In this document: positions 25,493-34,059 of the stretch, one piece after another
How positions within the stretch are numbered: position 1 is the stretch's first letter
How the letters are laid out: each line of letters opens with the position of its first letter
NCBI RefSeq assembly: GCF_004296935.1
Contig: NZ_SCVH01000160.1
Coordinates: forward strand, 1 to 64,000
DNA: 64,000 bases
Direction of reading: 5' to 3'
Source of the DNA: Reyranella sp.
GTDB taxonomy: Bacteria > Pseudomonadota > Alphaproteobacteria > Reyranellales > Reyranellaceae
Program-made: the position numbers and the translations under genes
The notes under the pieces: generated by a model
Databases searched by the model: none
Seen by the model: the letters and a program-made list of their open reading frames with translations, nothing else
Told to the model about the DNA's origin: nothing

Positions 25493-26137
25493 ATGGATTT
25501 CACCAGCATCGCTCTGTTCTTCCTCGCGGCGCTCATCATCGCCTTGTCGCCGGGGCCGGGCATCTTCTACGTCGCCGCACGTACGCTGGCCGGTGGCCGC
25601 GATGAAGGGCTGGCCTCGAGCTTCGGCACCGGGCTGGGCGGGCTCGTCCACGTCGCCGCAGGCGCGATCGGCGTCTCGGCGCTCGTGCTGGCCAGCGCCG
25701 AGGCTTTCACATTTCTGAAGATCGCCGGTGCGGTCTACCTCGTCTGGCTTGGCCTCAAGACGATACGCGAAGCGCGACGGGAGGCTCGGATCGCCGTCGA
25801 CATGCGCGCCGAACCGACCGGTGCGAGGCGCGCTTTCCGCGAGGGCATCGTCGTCGAGGCGCTCAATCCCAAGACCGCGGCGTTCTTCCTGGCCTTCCTG
25901 CCGCAGTTCGTGGATCCCGCCGCCGGCCCGGTATGGCTGCAGTTCCTGCTGCTCGGACTGGTTTCGGTGGCCCTCAATACCGCGGTCGATGTCGTGGTCG
26001 CCCTCCTGGCGTCGCGGGCACGCTCGATGGCAGTCGCCAGGCCGTCGCTGCTCCGGCGGCTACGGCAGGGCGCCGGTCTCGGCATTGCAAGTCTCGGCCT
26101 GGCGCTTGTCTTCGCGCGCCGCCCGGCGTCGCTTTAG
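25493..26137 (+). CDS. LysE/RhtB-family amino acid exporter
   Basis: A 214-residue inner-membrane protein with about six hydrophobic helices. The family hallmark is ALSPGPGIFYVAARTLAGG at residues 17-35, followed by the loop GLASSFGTGLGGLVH. The second half has EALNPKTAAFFLAFLPQFV, again diagnostic. Such carriers export basic amino acids, homoserine or threonine, or dipeptides. The substrate is not assignable. The gene follows the CMD-like gene with a 3-bp gap. Confidence 0.88.
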   Translation: MDFTSIALFFLAALIIALSPGPGIFYVAARTLAGGRDEGLASSFGTGLGGLVHVAAGAIGVSALVLASAEAFTFLKIAGAVYLVWLGLKTIREARREARIAVDMRAEPTGARRAFREGIVVEALNPKTAAFFLAFLPQFVDPAAGPVWLQFLLLGLVSVALNTAVDVVVALLASRARSMAVARPSLLRRLRQGAGLGIASLGLALVFARRPASL

Positions 26138-26140
26138 CCG

Positions 26141-26917
26141 CTATTCCTCGAAGATCGCCACCGCCCTTGTCCAGCCGGCCGAGGCGCCGCGGATCTTGTG
26201 CGGGAAGCACGAGATGGTGAAGCCGTCGCCCGGCAGGGCTTCGAGATTGTGCAGCTTCTCGAGATGGCAGTAGCCGATATCGCGGCCGGCCTTGTGGCCT
26301 TCCCAGATGATCGACGGGTCATGGTCCTTCGCCCATTTCTGGGCGGTGAAATAGAAGGGCGCGTCCCAGCTCCAGGCGTCGGTGCCGGTCAGACGAATGC
26401 CGCGCTCGAGCAGGTACATGGTGGCGTCGTAGCCCATGCCGCAGCCGGAATTCACATAGTCGCTGTTGCCATAGCGCGAGCCCGCGCGTGTATTGACCAC
26501 GACGATCTCCAGCGGCTTCAGCACGTGGCCGATGCGCTTCAATTCGGCGTCGACTTCCTTGGCCGTGATGACATGGCCGTCCTCCATGGCCCGGAAGTCG
26601 AGCTTCACGCCGGGCTGGAAGCACCAGTCGAGCGGCACCTCGTCGATGGTGATGGCGCGCTCGCCCTTGTTCATCGTCGAATGGAAGTGATAGGGCGCGT
26701 CGAGATGCGTGCCGTTGTGCGTCGAGAGGTTGACGTTCTCGACCGCCCAGCCCTCGCCGTCAGGCAGGTCTTCCTTCTTCAACCCCGGGAAGAAGCTCGC
26801 GATCTGGGCCGCCGTGTTCTCGTGCTTGTGATACTGGATCTTCGGGCCGAACGGCACCGGATCGGAGATCACGTCGTTTTCGAGATAGATCGAGAGGTCG
26901 ACGAAACGGCGGGGCAT
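26141..26917 (-). CDS. Cyclase-family / kynurenine formamidase-like hydrolase
   Basis: A 258-residue metal hydrolase of the Cyclase/KynB family (PF04199). The start is MPRRFVDLSIYLEND. The metal motif HNGTHLDAPYHF is at about residue 65-76. Later blocks GCGMGYDATMYLLERGIRL and GTDAWSWD match the longer branch of the family that includes isatin hydrolase-like and polyketide cyclase-like enzymes. The substrate is probably a cyclic amide or ester. It lies 17 bp after the SGNH gene in the same direction. Confidence 0.85.
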   Translation of the reverse strand: MPRRFVDLSIYLENDVISDPVPFGPKIQYHKHENTAAQIASFFPGLKKEDLPDGEGWAVENVNLSTHNGTHLDAPYHFHSTMNKGERAITIDEVPLDWCFQPGVKLDFRAMEDGHVITAKEVDAELKRIGHVLKPLEIVVVNTRAGSRYGNSDYVNSGCGMGYDATMYLLERGIRLTGTDAWSWDAPFYFTAQKWAKDHDPSIIWEGHKAGRDIGYCHLEKLHNLEALPGDGFTISCFPHKIRGASAGWTRAVAIFEE

Positions 26918-26934
26918 GACGGACTCCAGCTGGG

Positions 26935-27675
26935 CTAGGGACCAGTCAGCGCACCCAGGATCGACCGGGTCAGGAGCCTGCCGATGCACTTCTGGCCAAA
27001 ATCGTTAAGGTGCAGCCCGTCGAGCTGCACGAATTGCGCGTAGGGCATGCCGTCGTCGTACCAGCCCCGCATGATGTCATAGCGGCGGAACAGGCCGGCA
27101 CCGACTTCCGTCGCCACCCTCGCCATGATGCGCTCGTACACTTCCTCGTCCGGCAGTGCCACGACCGCCGGCGCATACTGCAGTGTCATCAGCACGAAGT
27201 CGGCGCCGAGCGACTGGCCGAGCTTGATACCGTCGCGCAGCCGCTGTTCGAACAGGTCGAGCGGCATGTGGCGCATCGCTGCATTCGTCCCGGTCTGCCA
27301 GATCACCAGTGCCGGCGGATGGGACATCATTTCCGCGCGCATGCGGGCCGCCATCTCCTCGACATCCTGCCCGCCGATGCCGCGGTTGATCACTTCGATT
27401 TCGATGCCCGGTAACGCCTTCTCGAGGCCGATGCGGAGCTGCATGGGATAGGCGTAGGCCGGATTGGACACGCCGTAGCCCGCGGTCGTCGAGGAACCGA
27501 GCGCGATGATGCGGAGGTGCTTGCGCTCGGCCATCGCCTTGCGGGCGACCGGCAGCGTCGAGCCGATTTTCAGCAGCTCGGGCTTGGCACGGCAGGCGGC
27601 CATCGACTGCGGCGATGCCGTCGCCGGCACCAGGAGTGTCGCCACCGCCGCCAGCCAGAGAAAGAGACCTCTCAT
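26935..27675 (-). CDS. Exported SGNH/GDSL hydrolase
   Basis: A 246-residue secreted esterase. A signal peptide (GLFLWLAAVATLLVPATA) is followed by SGNH block I (IALGSSTTAGYG), block II glycine (NRGIGGQD), block III asparagine (WQTGTNAAMRH) and block V (QLDGLHLNDFG with the Asp-His pair). All four catalytic blocks are therefore intact. The ATG overlaps the opgC stop (ATGA), so the two are translated together. A periplasmic acyl- or succinyl-esterase acting on the OpgC product is an attractive idea. Confidence 0.88.
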   Translation of the reverse strand: MRGLFLWLAAVATLLVPATASPQSMAACRAKPELLKIGSTLPVARKAMAERKHLRIIALGSSTTAGYGVSNPAYAYPMQLRIGLEKALPGIEIEVINRGIGGQDVEEMAARMRAEMMSHPPALVIWQTGTNAAMRHMPLDLFEQRLRDGIKLGQSLGADFVLMTLQYAPAVVALPDEEVYERIMARVATEVGAGLFRRYDIMRGWYDDGMPYAQFVQLDGLHLNDFGQKCIGRLLTRSILGALTGP

Positions 27676-28811
27676 CTGGCGGCCTTGGCAGCACGCGGCG
27701 CGCCCGCCGTCTCGCCGGCTTTGAACCAGGCTGCGACATAGGCCGCCGAGGACATGATCGCGATGCCCGCGATGCTCACGACAATCTGCGACAAAATCGA
27801 ATCTTCGTGTTGGCCGACAATCACCTGACCCGACAGGGCCAGGAAGGTACCGATACAGAATATGAGCAACGAGGCCTCCCCGCACCTGCGAAGTGGCTGC
27901 CAGACCGGCCACTTCAGGAAGGGTGCGTCGATCGGCACCAGCAGCCGGACCAGCCAGGCGATGGCCAGGAAATGCAGGAATCTCAGGATATCGATGTTGG
28001 TCTTGTCGATCGGGTAGATCTGGCGGGAGACCCAGGCCGGGATCAGCCGCTCCATCGGATTGTACTGCCAGGAGAGCGCGATGAAGGCCGAAAAGACCAG
28101 GAAGGCCGCGGCAAGCACCGTCAGGGGCAGGCGGAAGCGGTCCAGCCAAGCGAGCCCGGGGCCCAGCACGGCGCAGGCCGCACCGACATGGAAGACGACC
28201 TGCCAGGCCATCGGATTGAAGTACCAGACCTTTTCGTCGGGATAGGCCGGCAGGCTCCAGTTGTAGCGGCAGGTCACGGCATAGAGGACGAGCGAAGCGG
28301 CGATCACGGCGAGCGGCCAGCGCACGACCACGGGCAGGACCAGCGGGAACGCCGCCAGCAGAACGATGTAGAGCGGCAGCACGTCGAGATTGACCGGGCG
28401 GAACTTGAGCAGCGCCGCCTCGAGGATGGCCCGGTAGGGATTCTCGCCGAGGCCGAGAAGCTGCATCTCCTCGATCAGCGCCGGCGTGTCGCGCGCAATC
28501 GAGACGAAGGCGATCTGGGCGGAGAAGGCCACGAACAGAAGGATGTGGGCGACGTAGAGCTGCCAGACGCGGCGGTAAATGCGGGCTGCGGCTCGGGTCC
28601 AGCCGTCGCGCGCCATCATGCGGCTGTAGGCGATCACGGCGGTGTAGCCCGAGATGAAGACGAAGATCTCGGTGGCGTCGCTGAAGCCGTAGTTGCGCAC
28701 GGTCAGCCAGCTCACGATGTTGGTCGGGATGTGGTCGAGGAAGATGAACCACAGCGCGAGCCCACGAAACAGGTCGAGGCGGATGTCGCGGACGGAGGCA
28801 GCGGCGGCCAT
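27672..28811 (-). CDS. opgC: OpgC-domain membrane acyltransferase
   Basis: A 379-residue integral membrane protein with about ten hydrophobic helices. It has the OpgC/acyltransferase-3 opening DIRLDLFRGLALWFIFLDHIP, including the early His, and ATEIFVFISGY. In E. coli, OpgC transfers succinyl groups from the cytoplasm to osmoregulated periplasmic glucans. The protein fits that family in length and start. It is the first gene of a two-gene unit with the SGNH hydrolase. No glucan synthase (opgGH) is in the window, so the actual glucan or other acceptor is unknown. Confidence 0.85.
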   Translation of the reverse strand: MAAAASVRDIRLDLFRGLALWFIFLDHIPTNIVSWLTVRNYGFSDATEIFVFISGYTAVIAYSRMMARDGWTRAAARIYRRVWQLYVAHILLFVAFSAQIAFVSIARDTPALIEEMQLLGLGENPYRAILEAALLKFRPVNLDVLPLYIVLLAAFPLVLPVVVRWPLAVIAASLVLYAVTCRYNWSLPAYPDEKVWYFNPMAWQVVFHVGAACAVLGPGLAWLDRFRLPLTVLAAAFLVFSAFIALSWQYNPMERLIPAWVSRQIYPIDKTNIDILRFLHFLAIAWLVRLLVPIDAPFLKWPVWQPLRRCGEASLLIFCIGTFLALSGQVIVGQHEDSILSQIVVSIAGIAIMSSAAYVAAWFKAGETAGAPRAAKAAR

Positions 28812-28870
28812 GGCTCTCTATTGGTACCGCAGCCCAAGGGCCTGCGCTACGCTCGCCCGGGGAGGATTCG

Positions 28871-29587
28871 ATGGCCAAGACAAATCTGCTGCTCATCCCG
28901 GGCCTGCTGTGCTCGCCGCGCCTGTTCGCCCCGCAGGCCGCGGCGCTGGCCGACCTGGCCGAGATCGTCGTGCCCGACTGGCGCCGCGCGCCGCTGTCGA
29001 TCTGGGACAATTGGGAGAGCGCCGCACGCTGGATCGTCGACCAGATGCCACCCGGCAAGTTCGCGCTGGCCGGCCTGTCGCTGGGCGGCATGCTGGCCGT
29101 CGAGATCATGCAGATCGCCGCCGACCGCGTGACCAAGCTGGCGCTGCTCGACACCGGCATGCGCAGCCAGAACGAGGCCGAGCGTGCCGTCCGTCGCGCC
29201 CGCATCCGCCTCGCCGAGGAGGGCCACTTCGAGCTGGTCCTCGGCCTGCAGATGTCGCGCTTCATCCCGGCCTACCGACTGCCCGACAAGAAGCTGGTCG
29301 ACGAGGTGATGGCGATGTGCGGCGAGATCGGCGTCGAGATTTACAAGCGCCAGGAGGAGCTGGCGGCGGTTCGCGCCGACCGGCGGCCCGACCTGCCGAA
29401 GATCAAATGCCCGACCATCGTGGTGTGCGGCCGCGACGACGCGGCGACGCCGCTGTTTCTCGCGGAGGAGATGGTCAAGGCCATCCCGGCCGCGGCGCTC
29501 GTCATCATCGAGCAGTGCGGCCATCTGATCACGATGGAGAAGCCCGAAGAGACGAACCTGATCCTGAGCACCTGGCTCAAGAGATAA
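28871..29587 (+). CDS. Alpha/beta hydrolase
   Basis: A 238-residue alpha/beta-fold hydrolase. The nucleophile elbow is LAGLSLGGMLA at about residue 74, the acid lies in VVCGRDDAATP and the His in EQCGHLITMEKPE. There is no signal peptide, so it is cytoplasmic. It opens with LLLIPGLLCSPRLF, the oxyanion-region strand. The substrate is unknown. It is divergent from opgC and convergent with the CoA transferase (gap 2 bp). Confidence 0.9.
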   Translation: MAKTNLLLIPGLLCSPRLFAPQAAALADLAEIVVPDWRRAPLSIWDNWESAARWIVDQMPPGKFALAGLSLGGMLAVEIMQIAADRVTKLALLDTGMRSQNEAERAVRRARIRLAEEGHFELVLGLQMSRFIPAYRLPDKKLVDEVMAMCGEIGVEIYKRQEELAAVRADRRPDLPKIKCPTIVVCGRDDAATPLFLAEEMVKAIPAAALVIIEQCGHLITMEKPEETNLILSTWLKR

Positions 29588-29589
29588 GC

Positions 29590-30798
29590 TCAGCCGATGA
29601 TCTTCCTGCCGCGCAGCGCCGCCAGATCGGCATCGCTCACGCCGGCGATCTCGCGCAGCACCCGGTCGGTGTGCTCGCCCAGCGACGGCGGCGGCCGCGT
29701 GTCGTCGACCGGCGTGTCGGAGAACTTGTAGTTCGAGCCGATCAGCGGCACGTCGCCGACCCTGGTGTGCCTATAATTCTTGAGCATGCCGCGGCGCTTC
29801 ACCTCGGGTTCGTCGAGCGCCTCCTTCATGGTGCGGATCGGCCCGGCCGGCAGGTGGCGGAGCTTCTGCGTCCAGTTCTCCTTGGTGTCGGTCCTGAGCA
29901 CCTCCTCCATCAGGCGCGTCAGCTCGGGCTTGTTGGCCACGCGCTGGGCGATCGTCGAAAAGCGCGGATCGGTCGCCCATTCCGGATGGCCCATCGCCTT
30001 GCAGGTGTCGACGAACAGCTTCTGGTTGGCCACCGCCATGTAGATCTTGCCGTTCGACGTATCGAAGGAGCTGTTGGGCGCCGAGGCGAAATGGCCGTTG
30101 CCGGCCCGCTTGGGTTGGTCGCCACCGATCAGGTAGTACGAGCCGAGGTTGCCGAGCGAAACCAGCGCCGTGTCGTAGAGCGCGAGGTCGATCTGCTGGC
30201 CCTTGCCGGTGTCGCGCCGGGCGTAGAGCGCGGCATTGATCGCCGCCACCGAATGGATCGCCGTCATGGTGTCGACGATGGCGATGGCGTGGCGCAGCCC
30301 CTCGCCGTTGGCCTCGCCGTTCACGCTCATCATGCCCGACTCGGCCTGCAGCACCGGATCGTAGCCCGGCCGGTCCGACAAGGGCCCGGTCTGGCCGTAG
30401 GCCGAGATCGAGAGATAGATCAGTTTCGGGTACTTCTTCGACAGGCTGGCATAGTCGAGGCCGTACTTCTTGAGCACGCCCGGCCGGAAATTCTCCAGCA
30501 TCACGTCGGCCTTTTCGAGCAGCCTGTGCACGATCGCCTGGCCGTCGGGCTTGGTGAAGTCCAGCGCCACGCTCTTCTTGCCCCTGTTGTAGGTCATGAA
30601 GAAATGGCTCTCGCCCTGCTCGCCGCCGGCACGCGGGCCGGCGCCCTTGCGCGTGTCGTCACCGCCGTCGGGGTTCTCGATCTTGATCACCTCGGCGCCC
30701 ATGTCGGAGAGCATCTGGGTGCACATGGGCCCCGCGATCACGCGGGAGAAATCGATGACGCGAATGCCGTCGAGCGGCGGCCTGCCTGATGTTGCCAT
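29590..30798 (-). CDS. CaiB/BaiF-family (class III) CoA transferase
   Basis: A 402-residue class III CoA transferase. It starts at MATSGRPPLDGIRV and has the family hallmark VIDFSRVIAGPMCTQMLSDMG. The catalytic Asp is expected near residue 170 in the block QAESGMMSVNG or slightly before it (YDPVLQ). RPGVLKKYGLDYASL is a typical CoA-contacting segment. Such enzymes move CoA between carboxylic acids such as formate/oxalate or bile acids. The Bug-type binding protein next door is often found with these, suggesting a shared organic acid pathway. Confidence 0.9.
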   Translation of the reverse strand: MATSGRPPLDGIRVIDFSRVIAGPMCTQMLSDMGAEVIKIENPDGGDDTRKGAGPRAGGEQGESHFFMTYNRGKKSVALDFTKPDGQAIVHRLLEKADVMLENFRPGVLKKYGLDYASLSKKYPKLIYLSISAYGQTGPLSDRPGYDPVLQAESGMMSVNGEANGEGLRHAIAIVDTMTAIHSVAAINAALYARRDTGKGQQIDLALYDTALVSLGNLGSYYLIGGDQPKRAGNGHFASAPNSSFDTSNGKIYMAVANQKLFVDTCKAMGHPEWATDPRFSTIAQRVANKPELTRLMEEVLRTDTKENWTQKLRHLPAGPIRTMKEALDEPEVKRRGMLKNYRHTRVGDVPLIGSNYKFSDTPVDDTRPPPSLGEHTDRVLREIAGVSDADLAALRGRKIIG

Positions 30799-30864
30799 GA
30801 CTGCAAGGTAGGGCTGCAGGCAGCGCACTGTCCATGCGCCGGGTATGCGCTAGACTTCACTCCC

Positions 30865-31845
30865 ATGAACACATTCCGCATGTCGCTGTCTCGCCGCAGT
30901 CTTTTCGCCCTGCCCCTCCTCGCCGCGTTACCTGCTGCTGCGCAGACCGAAACTTTTCCGACCAAGGCCATCCGCATCATCGTGCCCTTCGCGCCGGGCG
31001 GTTCGGGCGACATCACCGCGCGCCTGGTCGGCAAGTACATAGAAGACAAGACCGGCCAGCCCTTCGTGGTCGAGAACAAGCCGGGCGCCAACGGCATCGT
31101 GGGCGCGCTCGCGGTCAAGACCGCGCCGCCCGACGGCTACACGCTGATGCTGGCCACCACCTCGACCAACGCCGCCAACGTCCACATGTACAAGAACCCG
31201 GGCTACGACCCGGAGAAGGACTTCCAGGTCGTCGGCATCATCGGCTCGAGTGGCGCCTTCCTCGTGGTGCCGGCGGAGAGCCCCTACAAGACGCTGGCCG
31301 ACCTGCTGGCCGACGCCAAGGCCCGCCCCGGCAAGCTCAACTTCGGCTATTTCAACGCAAGCTCGCAGGTGCCGGCCGAGGTGCTGGCGGCGCGCGCCGG
31401 CGTCACGTGGCAGGGCGTCGCCTACAAGGCGATCGGCAATGCCTGGAACGACCTCTACGCCGGTGCCATCCAGTTCATGTTCGTCGACCTCACCGCCGGA
31501 CGCGGCCAGGTCGTGGCCAACAAGGCGCGGCCGCTCGCCCTCACCCTGCCGGCGCGCAGCCCGCTCTATCCCGACCTGCCGACGCTCAGCGAAACCTTCC
31601 CCGGCTTCACCACCACCGGGTTCCTGGCCATCGCTGTCCCGAAGGCCACGCCCAAGCCGGTGCAGGAGCGGCTGAACGCGCTGATCAACGAGGCGCTCTC
31701 CTCGCCCGACATCAAGAACCGGCTGGCCAACGAGTTCGCGCTCACCTCCCGGCCGCTCACCCTGGAACAGTGCGCCCAGCAGGACCGCGACGAGCGCGCC
31801 AAGTGGGCCGAGTACGTCAAGATCGCCAAGATCGAGCCGCAGTGA
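30865..31845 (+). CDS. Bug-family tripartite tricarboxylate transporter substrate-binding protein
   Basis: A 326-residue periplasmic solute receptor. It has a Tat-like or Sec signal (SRRSLFALPLLAALPAAAQ) and opens FPTKAIRIIVPFAPGGSGD, the Bug signature with its ligand loop. GYTLMLATTST and PVPTLSE-like PDLPTLSETFPGF are conserved blocks. Bug proteins bind dicarboxylates, aromatic acids or nicotinate, and many exist without a TctAB partner nearby, as here. Its divergent neighbour is a CoA transferase, so uptake or sensing of an organic acid that is then activated is a reasonable guess. Confidence 0.92.
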   Translation: MNTFRMSLSRRSLFALPLLAALPAAAQTETFPTKAIRIIVPFAPGGSGDITARLVGKYIEDKTGQPFVVENKPGANGIVGALAVKTAPPDGYTLMLATTSTNAANVHMYKNPGYDPEKDFQVVGIIGSSGAFLVVPAESPYKTLADLLADAKARPGKLNFGYFNASSQVPAEVLAARAGVTWQGVAYKAIGNAWNDLYAGAIQFMFVDLTAGRGQVVANKARPLALTLPARSPLYPDLPTLSETFPGFTTTGFLAIAVPKATPKPVQERLNALINEALSSPDIKNRLANEFALTSRPLTLEQCAQQDRDERAKWAEYVKIAKIEPQ

Positions 31846-31852
31846 TCGACCA

Positions 31853-31881
31853 GGCAGCGGCACACGAAGTGTCCCGCTGCC
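31853..31881 (+). terminator. Hairpin after the Bug gene
   Basis: GGCAGCGG (31853-31860) pairs with CCGCTGCC (31874-31881), extended by CACAC/GTGT. It is placed 8 bp after the stop but has no T-run, so it is only a probable terminator. Confidence 0.45.
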
Positions 31882-32047
31882 AGACGGCAGCTGTGCCGCT
31901 GCGTGTGCCACGAGGCCGCGATTCGCACGCCGTCTCAACCACTTGCCCGGTCTCTCCGGTACAGCGCCGTCGCGTGCCGGCACGAGGTCCGAATCGCGGC
32001 GTTGTCCAAAACCGTTCTCGCCGTAGGCGACCCGCCCCCGACGAAAA

Positions 32048-32078
32048 CGCCCGCTCCTCAAGATCGCGAGGGCGGGCG
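32048..32078 (-). terminator. Hairpin with T-run on the minus strand
   Basis: CGCCCGC and GCGGGCG with an inner CCTC/GAGG pair form the stem. Read on the minus strand it ends TTTTCGT. No minus-strand gene ends here, so it may serve antisense transcripts or be bidirectional. Confidence 0.4.
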
Positions 32079-32134
32079 CAACAAAGGGCATTCTACAGGA
32101 AATACCCTATCATATCCTGCTGAACTTGCAACTA

Positions 32135-32155
32135 TGCAAATGACAATTATTCGCA
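32135..32155. promoter_or_regulatory. Fur/Mur-type box upstream of nitroreductase
   Basis: TGCAAATGACAATTATTCGCA is a 21-bp interrupted palindrome (TGCxAATxA...TxATTxGCA). It resembles alphaproteobacterial Fur/Mur sites and the box at 54464. It ends 19 bp before the nitroreductase ATG, so it would overlap the promoter or start of transcription. Confidence 0.55.
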
Positions 32156-32174
32156 TCTTTGGCATCCTCACCCG

Positions 32175-32765
32175 ATGCACACCTCCCCGCACCCGCTCGA
32201 CCCGCTTCTCTCCCGCCAATCCACCAGCACGCTCGAGGATCCGGCGCCTCGGGGCGCCGATCTCGACCTGATCCTCGACGCCGGCCTGCGCGCGCCCGAT
32301 CACGGCCGGCTGCGGCCGTGGCGCTTCGTGCTGATCCGCGGCGAGGCCCGCGCGGCCTTCAGCGACTGCCTCGCAGCAGCGGCGCGCGACCGCCAGGCGC
32401 CGCAGGCGCAGATCGATCGCATCCGCGCCTGGCCGCTCCAGACTCCCCTGCTGATCGGCATCGGCGCCCAGATCCGGGCCGGCCATGCCATTCCCGAGAT
32501 CGAGCAGATGCTGTCGGCCGGCGCCGCGGCGATGAACATGCTGAACGCCATCCACATGCTGGGCTACGGCGGCATGTGGGTGACGGGCGCCAATACCTAC
32601 GACCCGAAGGTGAACGCGGCGCTGGGCTTCCTGGCGCCGAGCCGGCTGGTCGGCTTCCTCGCCGTCGGAACGCCCAAGGCCCCGACACCGGGAACAACGA
32701 CACCGAGTGGGCGGCCAGAGCGACTCGCCCATGTCGTCGACTGGAGCGGGCCTTTGACCGCCTGA
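32175..32765 (+). CDS. Nitroreductase-family protein (YdjA-like)
   Basis: A 196-residue flavin nitroreductase. The FMN-binding opening RAPDHGRLRPWRFVLIRG at about residues 39-56 and the central GAAAMNMLNAIHMLGYGGMW are characteristic of the small monodomain YdjA/BluB-like group. It probably uses NAD(P)H to reduce flavin or nitro compounds in the cytoplasm. No clear ribosome site precedes the ATG, and a Fur-type box lies just upstream. A flavin reductase for ferric chelates is one possible explanation of iron control, but that is inference. Confidence 0.85.
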   Translation: MHTSPHPLDPLLSRQSTSTLEDPAPRGADLDLILDAGLRAPDHGRLRPWRFVLIRGEARAAFSDCLAAAARDRQAPQAQIDRIRAWPLQTPLLIGIGAQIRAGHAIPEIEQMLSAGAAAMNMLNAIHMLGYGGMWVTGANTYDPKVNAALGFLAPSRLVGFLAVGTPKAPTPGTTTPSGRPERLAHVVDWSGPLTA

Positions 32766-32837
32766 CCCCGGGCGTTTGATCCTGCTCAAAGCGCGCCTAG
32801 GATGGCCTCTCCATGGTCGAGCGCCTGGAGGTCATCA

Positions 32838-33215
32838 ATGTCTCTCAAGAGAATCCGACTGGAACTTGCCCGCACCCCCGACCATCCCGACGGCAGCGCC
32901 CGCCACGGCTATGAATTCGTGGCGCCGCTCGACGCCGGCGGCCATCTGGTCGCGGCCGACTGGCAGAAGGCCAGGGACGCCTGCATGGTCCGCCGTTTCT
33001 GGGCCGGCGCCGACGACGAGCACGGCCGGCTGATCCATCGCCACGACGGCAAGTGGGCGTTCTCCTACGCGGCCGGCGAGGATGACGACGAGCCGATCTT
33101 CCGCTTCGACAAGCACGTCTTCCGCCAGGGCGAGTATGTGTCGGTGACCGAGCACGATGGCGTGACGCGCCCGTTCAAGGTGATCGACGTCCGCGCCGCC
33201 CTGAACGTGACCTGA
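32838..33215 (+). CDS. Conserved small protein of unknown function
   Basis: A 125-residue acidic protein. The ATG is set by an AGGAGG ribosome site (spacing 6 bp), giving MSLKRIRLELARTPDHP. Conserved-looking blocks are SARHGYEFVAPLD, VRRFWAGADDE and FRFDKHVFRQGEYVSVTEHDG. I recall proteins of this type across alphaproteobacteria without known function. There is no signal peptide or membrane segment. It lies immediately upstream of the fnrN-like regulator, with a 40-bp gap. Confidence 0.75.
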   Translation: MSLKRIRLELARTPDHPDGSARHGYEFVAPLDAGGHLVAADWQKARDACMVRRFWAGADDEHGRLIHRHDGKWAFSYAAGEDDDEPIFRFDKHVFRQGEYVSVTEHDGVTRPFKVIDVRAALNVT

Positions 33216-33255
33216 AGCGCACGGAATCGGCAGCCGCAGCGGCGGGAAGATCGCC

Positions 33256-33993
33256 ATGACGAGCACGGCCTCCCTGCATGAATTCTGCGCCCGGCGCGGC
33301 GATGTTGCCACGCCGTGCCGGCATTGCGGCGCGCGCGAATTCAACATCTGCCAGGCACTCGATGCGGCGCAGCAGGACAAGCTGTTGGCGCTCGCGACCC
33401 GGCTGCAGCTGGGCAAGCGCGAGCGCCTGTTCGCGGCCGGCGATCCGGCCCGTCATGTCTACAACCTGACCGAAGGCGCGGTCAGCGTCTCGCGCAGCCT
33501 GGCCGACGGACGGCGGCAGATCCTGGGCTTTCTCCTGCCCGGAGACTTCCTGGGCCTCGAGCCCGGCGAGAGCCATCACTGCGACGCGGAGACCCTGACC
33601 GAGGCGAAGGTCTGCCGGTTCGAACGAACCACCTTCGAGACCTTCCTGCAGGACAATCCCGAGGTGGCGCTGCGCCTTCTGCGGATCGCCTCCAGCGATC
33701 TCGCCCAGGCAGCACGCCACGAACTCCTGCTGGGCCGCAAGACGGCGGTCGAGCGCATCGCCACTTTCCTGCTCGACCTGCGCGACCGCTCGGGCGCGCG
33801 GCATCTGCGCACCCATCCGCTGGCCCTGCCGATGACACGCAGCGAGATTGCCGACTACACCGGGCTTACAATTGAAACCGTGAGCCGGGTTCTGGGCCGG
33901 CTGAGATCGGGCAAGGTCATCGAACTGGTCGGCGCCAGCGCGGTGCGCGTGCTCGACGATGAAGAGTTGGAGCGCCTGTCGGGCGCCTCTTGA
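33256..33993 (+). CDS. fnrN: FnrN-type Crp/Fnr oxygen-sensing regulator
   Basis: A 245-residue Crp/Fnr regulator. The N terminus has Cys21, Cys24 and Cys32 (CRHCGAREFNIC, i.e. C-x2-C-x7-C), and central Cys109 and Cys120 follow. This is the ligand set of FnrN proteins, which carry an oxygen-labile 4Fe-4S cluster. The cyclic-nucleotide fold spans about 40-150 and the HTH is TRSEIADYTGLTIETVSRVL, whose E--SR contacts read TTGAT half-sites. It should activate genes under low oxygen. A matching box overlaps its own stop codon (33990-34003) and serves the next gene; others are at 35444 and 40456. Confidence 0.9.
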   Translation: MTSTASLHEFCARRGDVATPCRHCGAREFNICQALDAAQQDKLLALATRLQLGKRERLFAAGDPARHVYNLTEGAVSVSRSLADGRRQILGFLLPGDFLGLEPGESHHCDAETLTEAKVCRFERTTFETFLQDNPEVALRLLRIASSDLAQAARHELLLGRKTAVERIATFLLDLRDRSGARHLRTHPLALPMTRSEIADYTGLTIETVSRVLGRLRSGKVIELVGASAVRVLDDEELERLSGAS

Positions 33994-34003
33994 CCTGCGT
34001 CAA
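33990..34003 (+). promoter_or_regulatory. FNR/FixK box of the usp gene
   Basis: TTGACCTGCGTCAA (TTGAC-N4-GTCAA) overlaps the fnrN stop codon. A CATATT at 34028-34033 is a likely -10, placing the box near -42 relative to transcription start, the usual activating position. Confidence 0.8.
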
Positions 34004-34059
34004 GTCCGCGCGCGTCCCGGCGTGGCACATATTCGGCAACGACCATCAGGAGGATGCCA

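Larger units (their letters stand above)
31846..32174. other. 329-bp intergenic region with two hairpins and a Fur-like box
   Basis: There is no gene. It holds a GC hairpin just after the Bug gene stop (31853-31881), a second hairpin (32048-32078) and a TGC...GCA palindrome (32135-32155) ahead of the nitroreductase. The right third is AT-rich, as expected for a promoter. Confidence 0.6.

Noticed and set aside
26935-29265. A 776-codon minus-strand frame covering the SGNH and opgC genes
   Set aside because: Only its last third is a real protein (SGNH hydrolase from 27675); the rest is a shifted-frame copy of opgC and antisense of the hydrolase at 28871.
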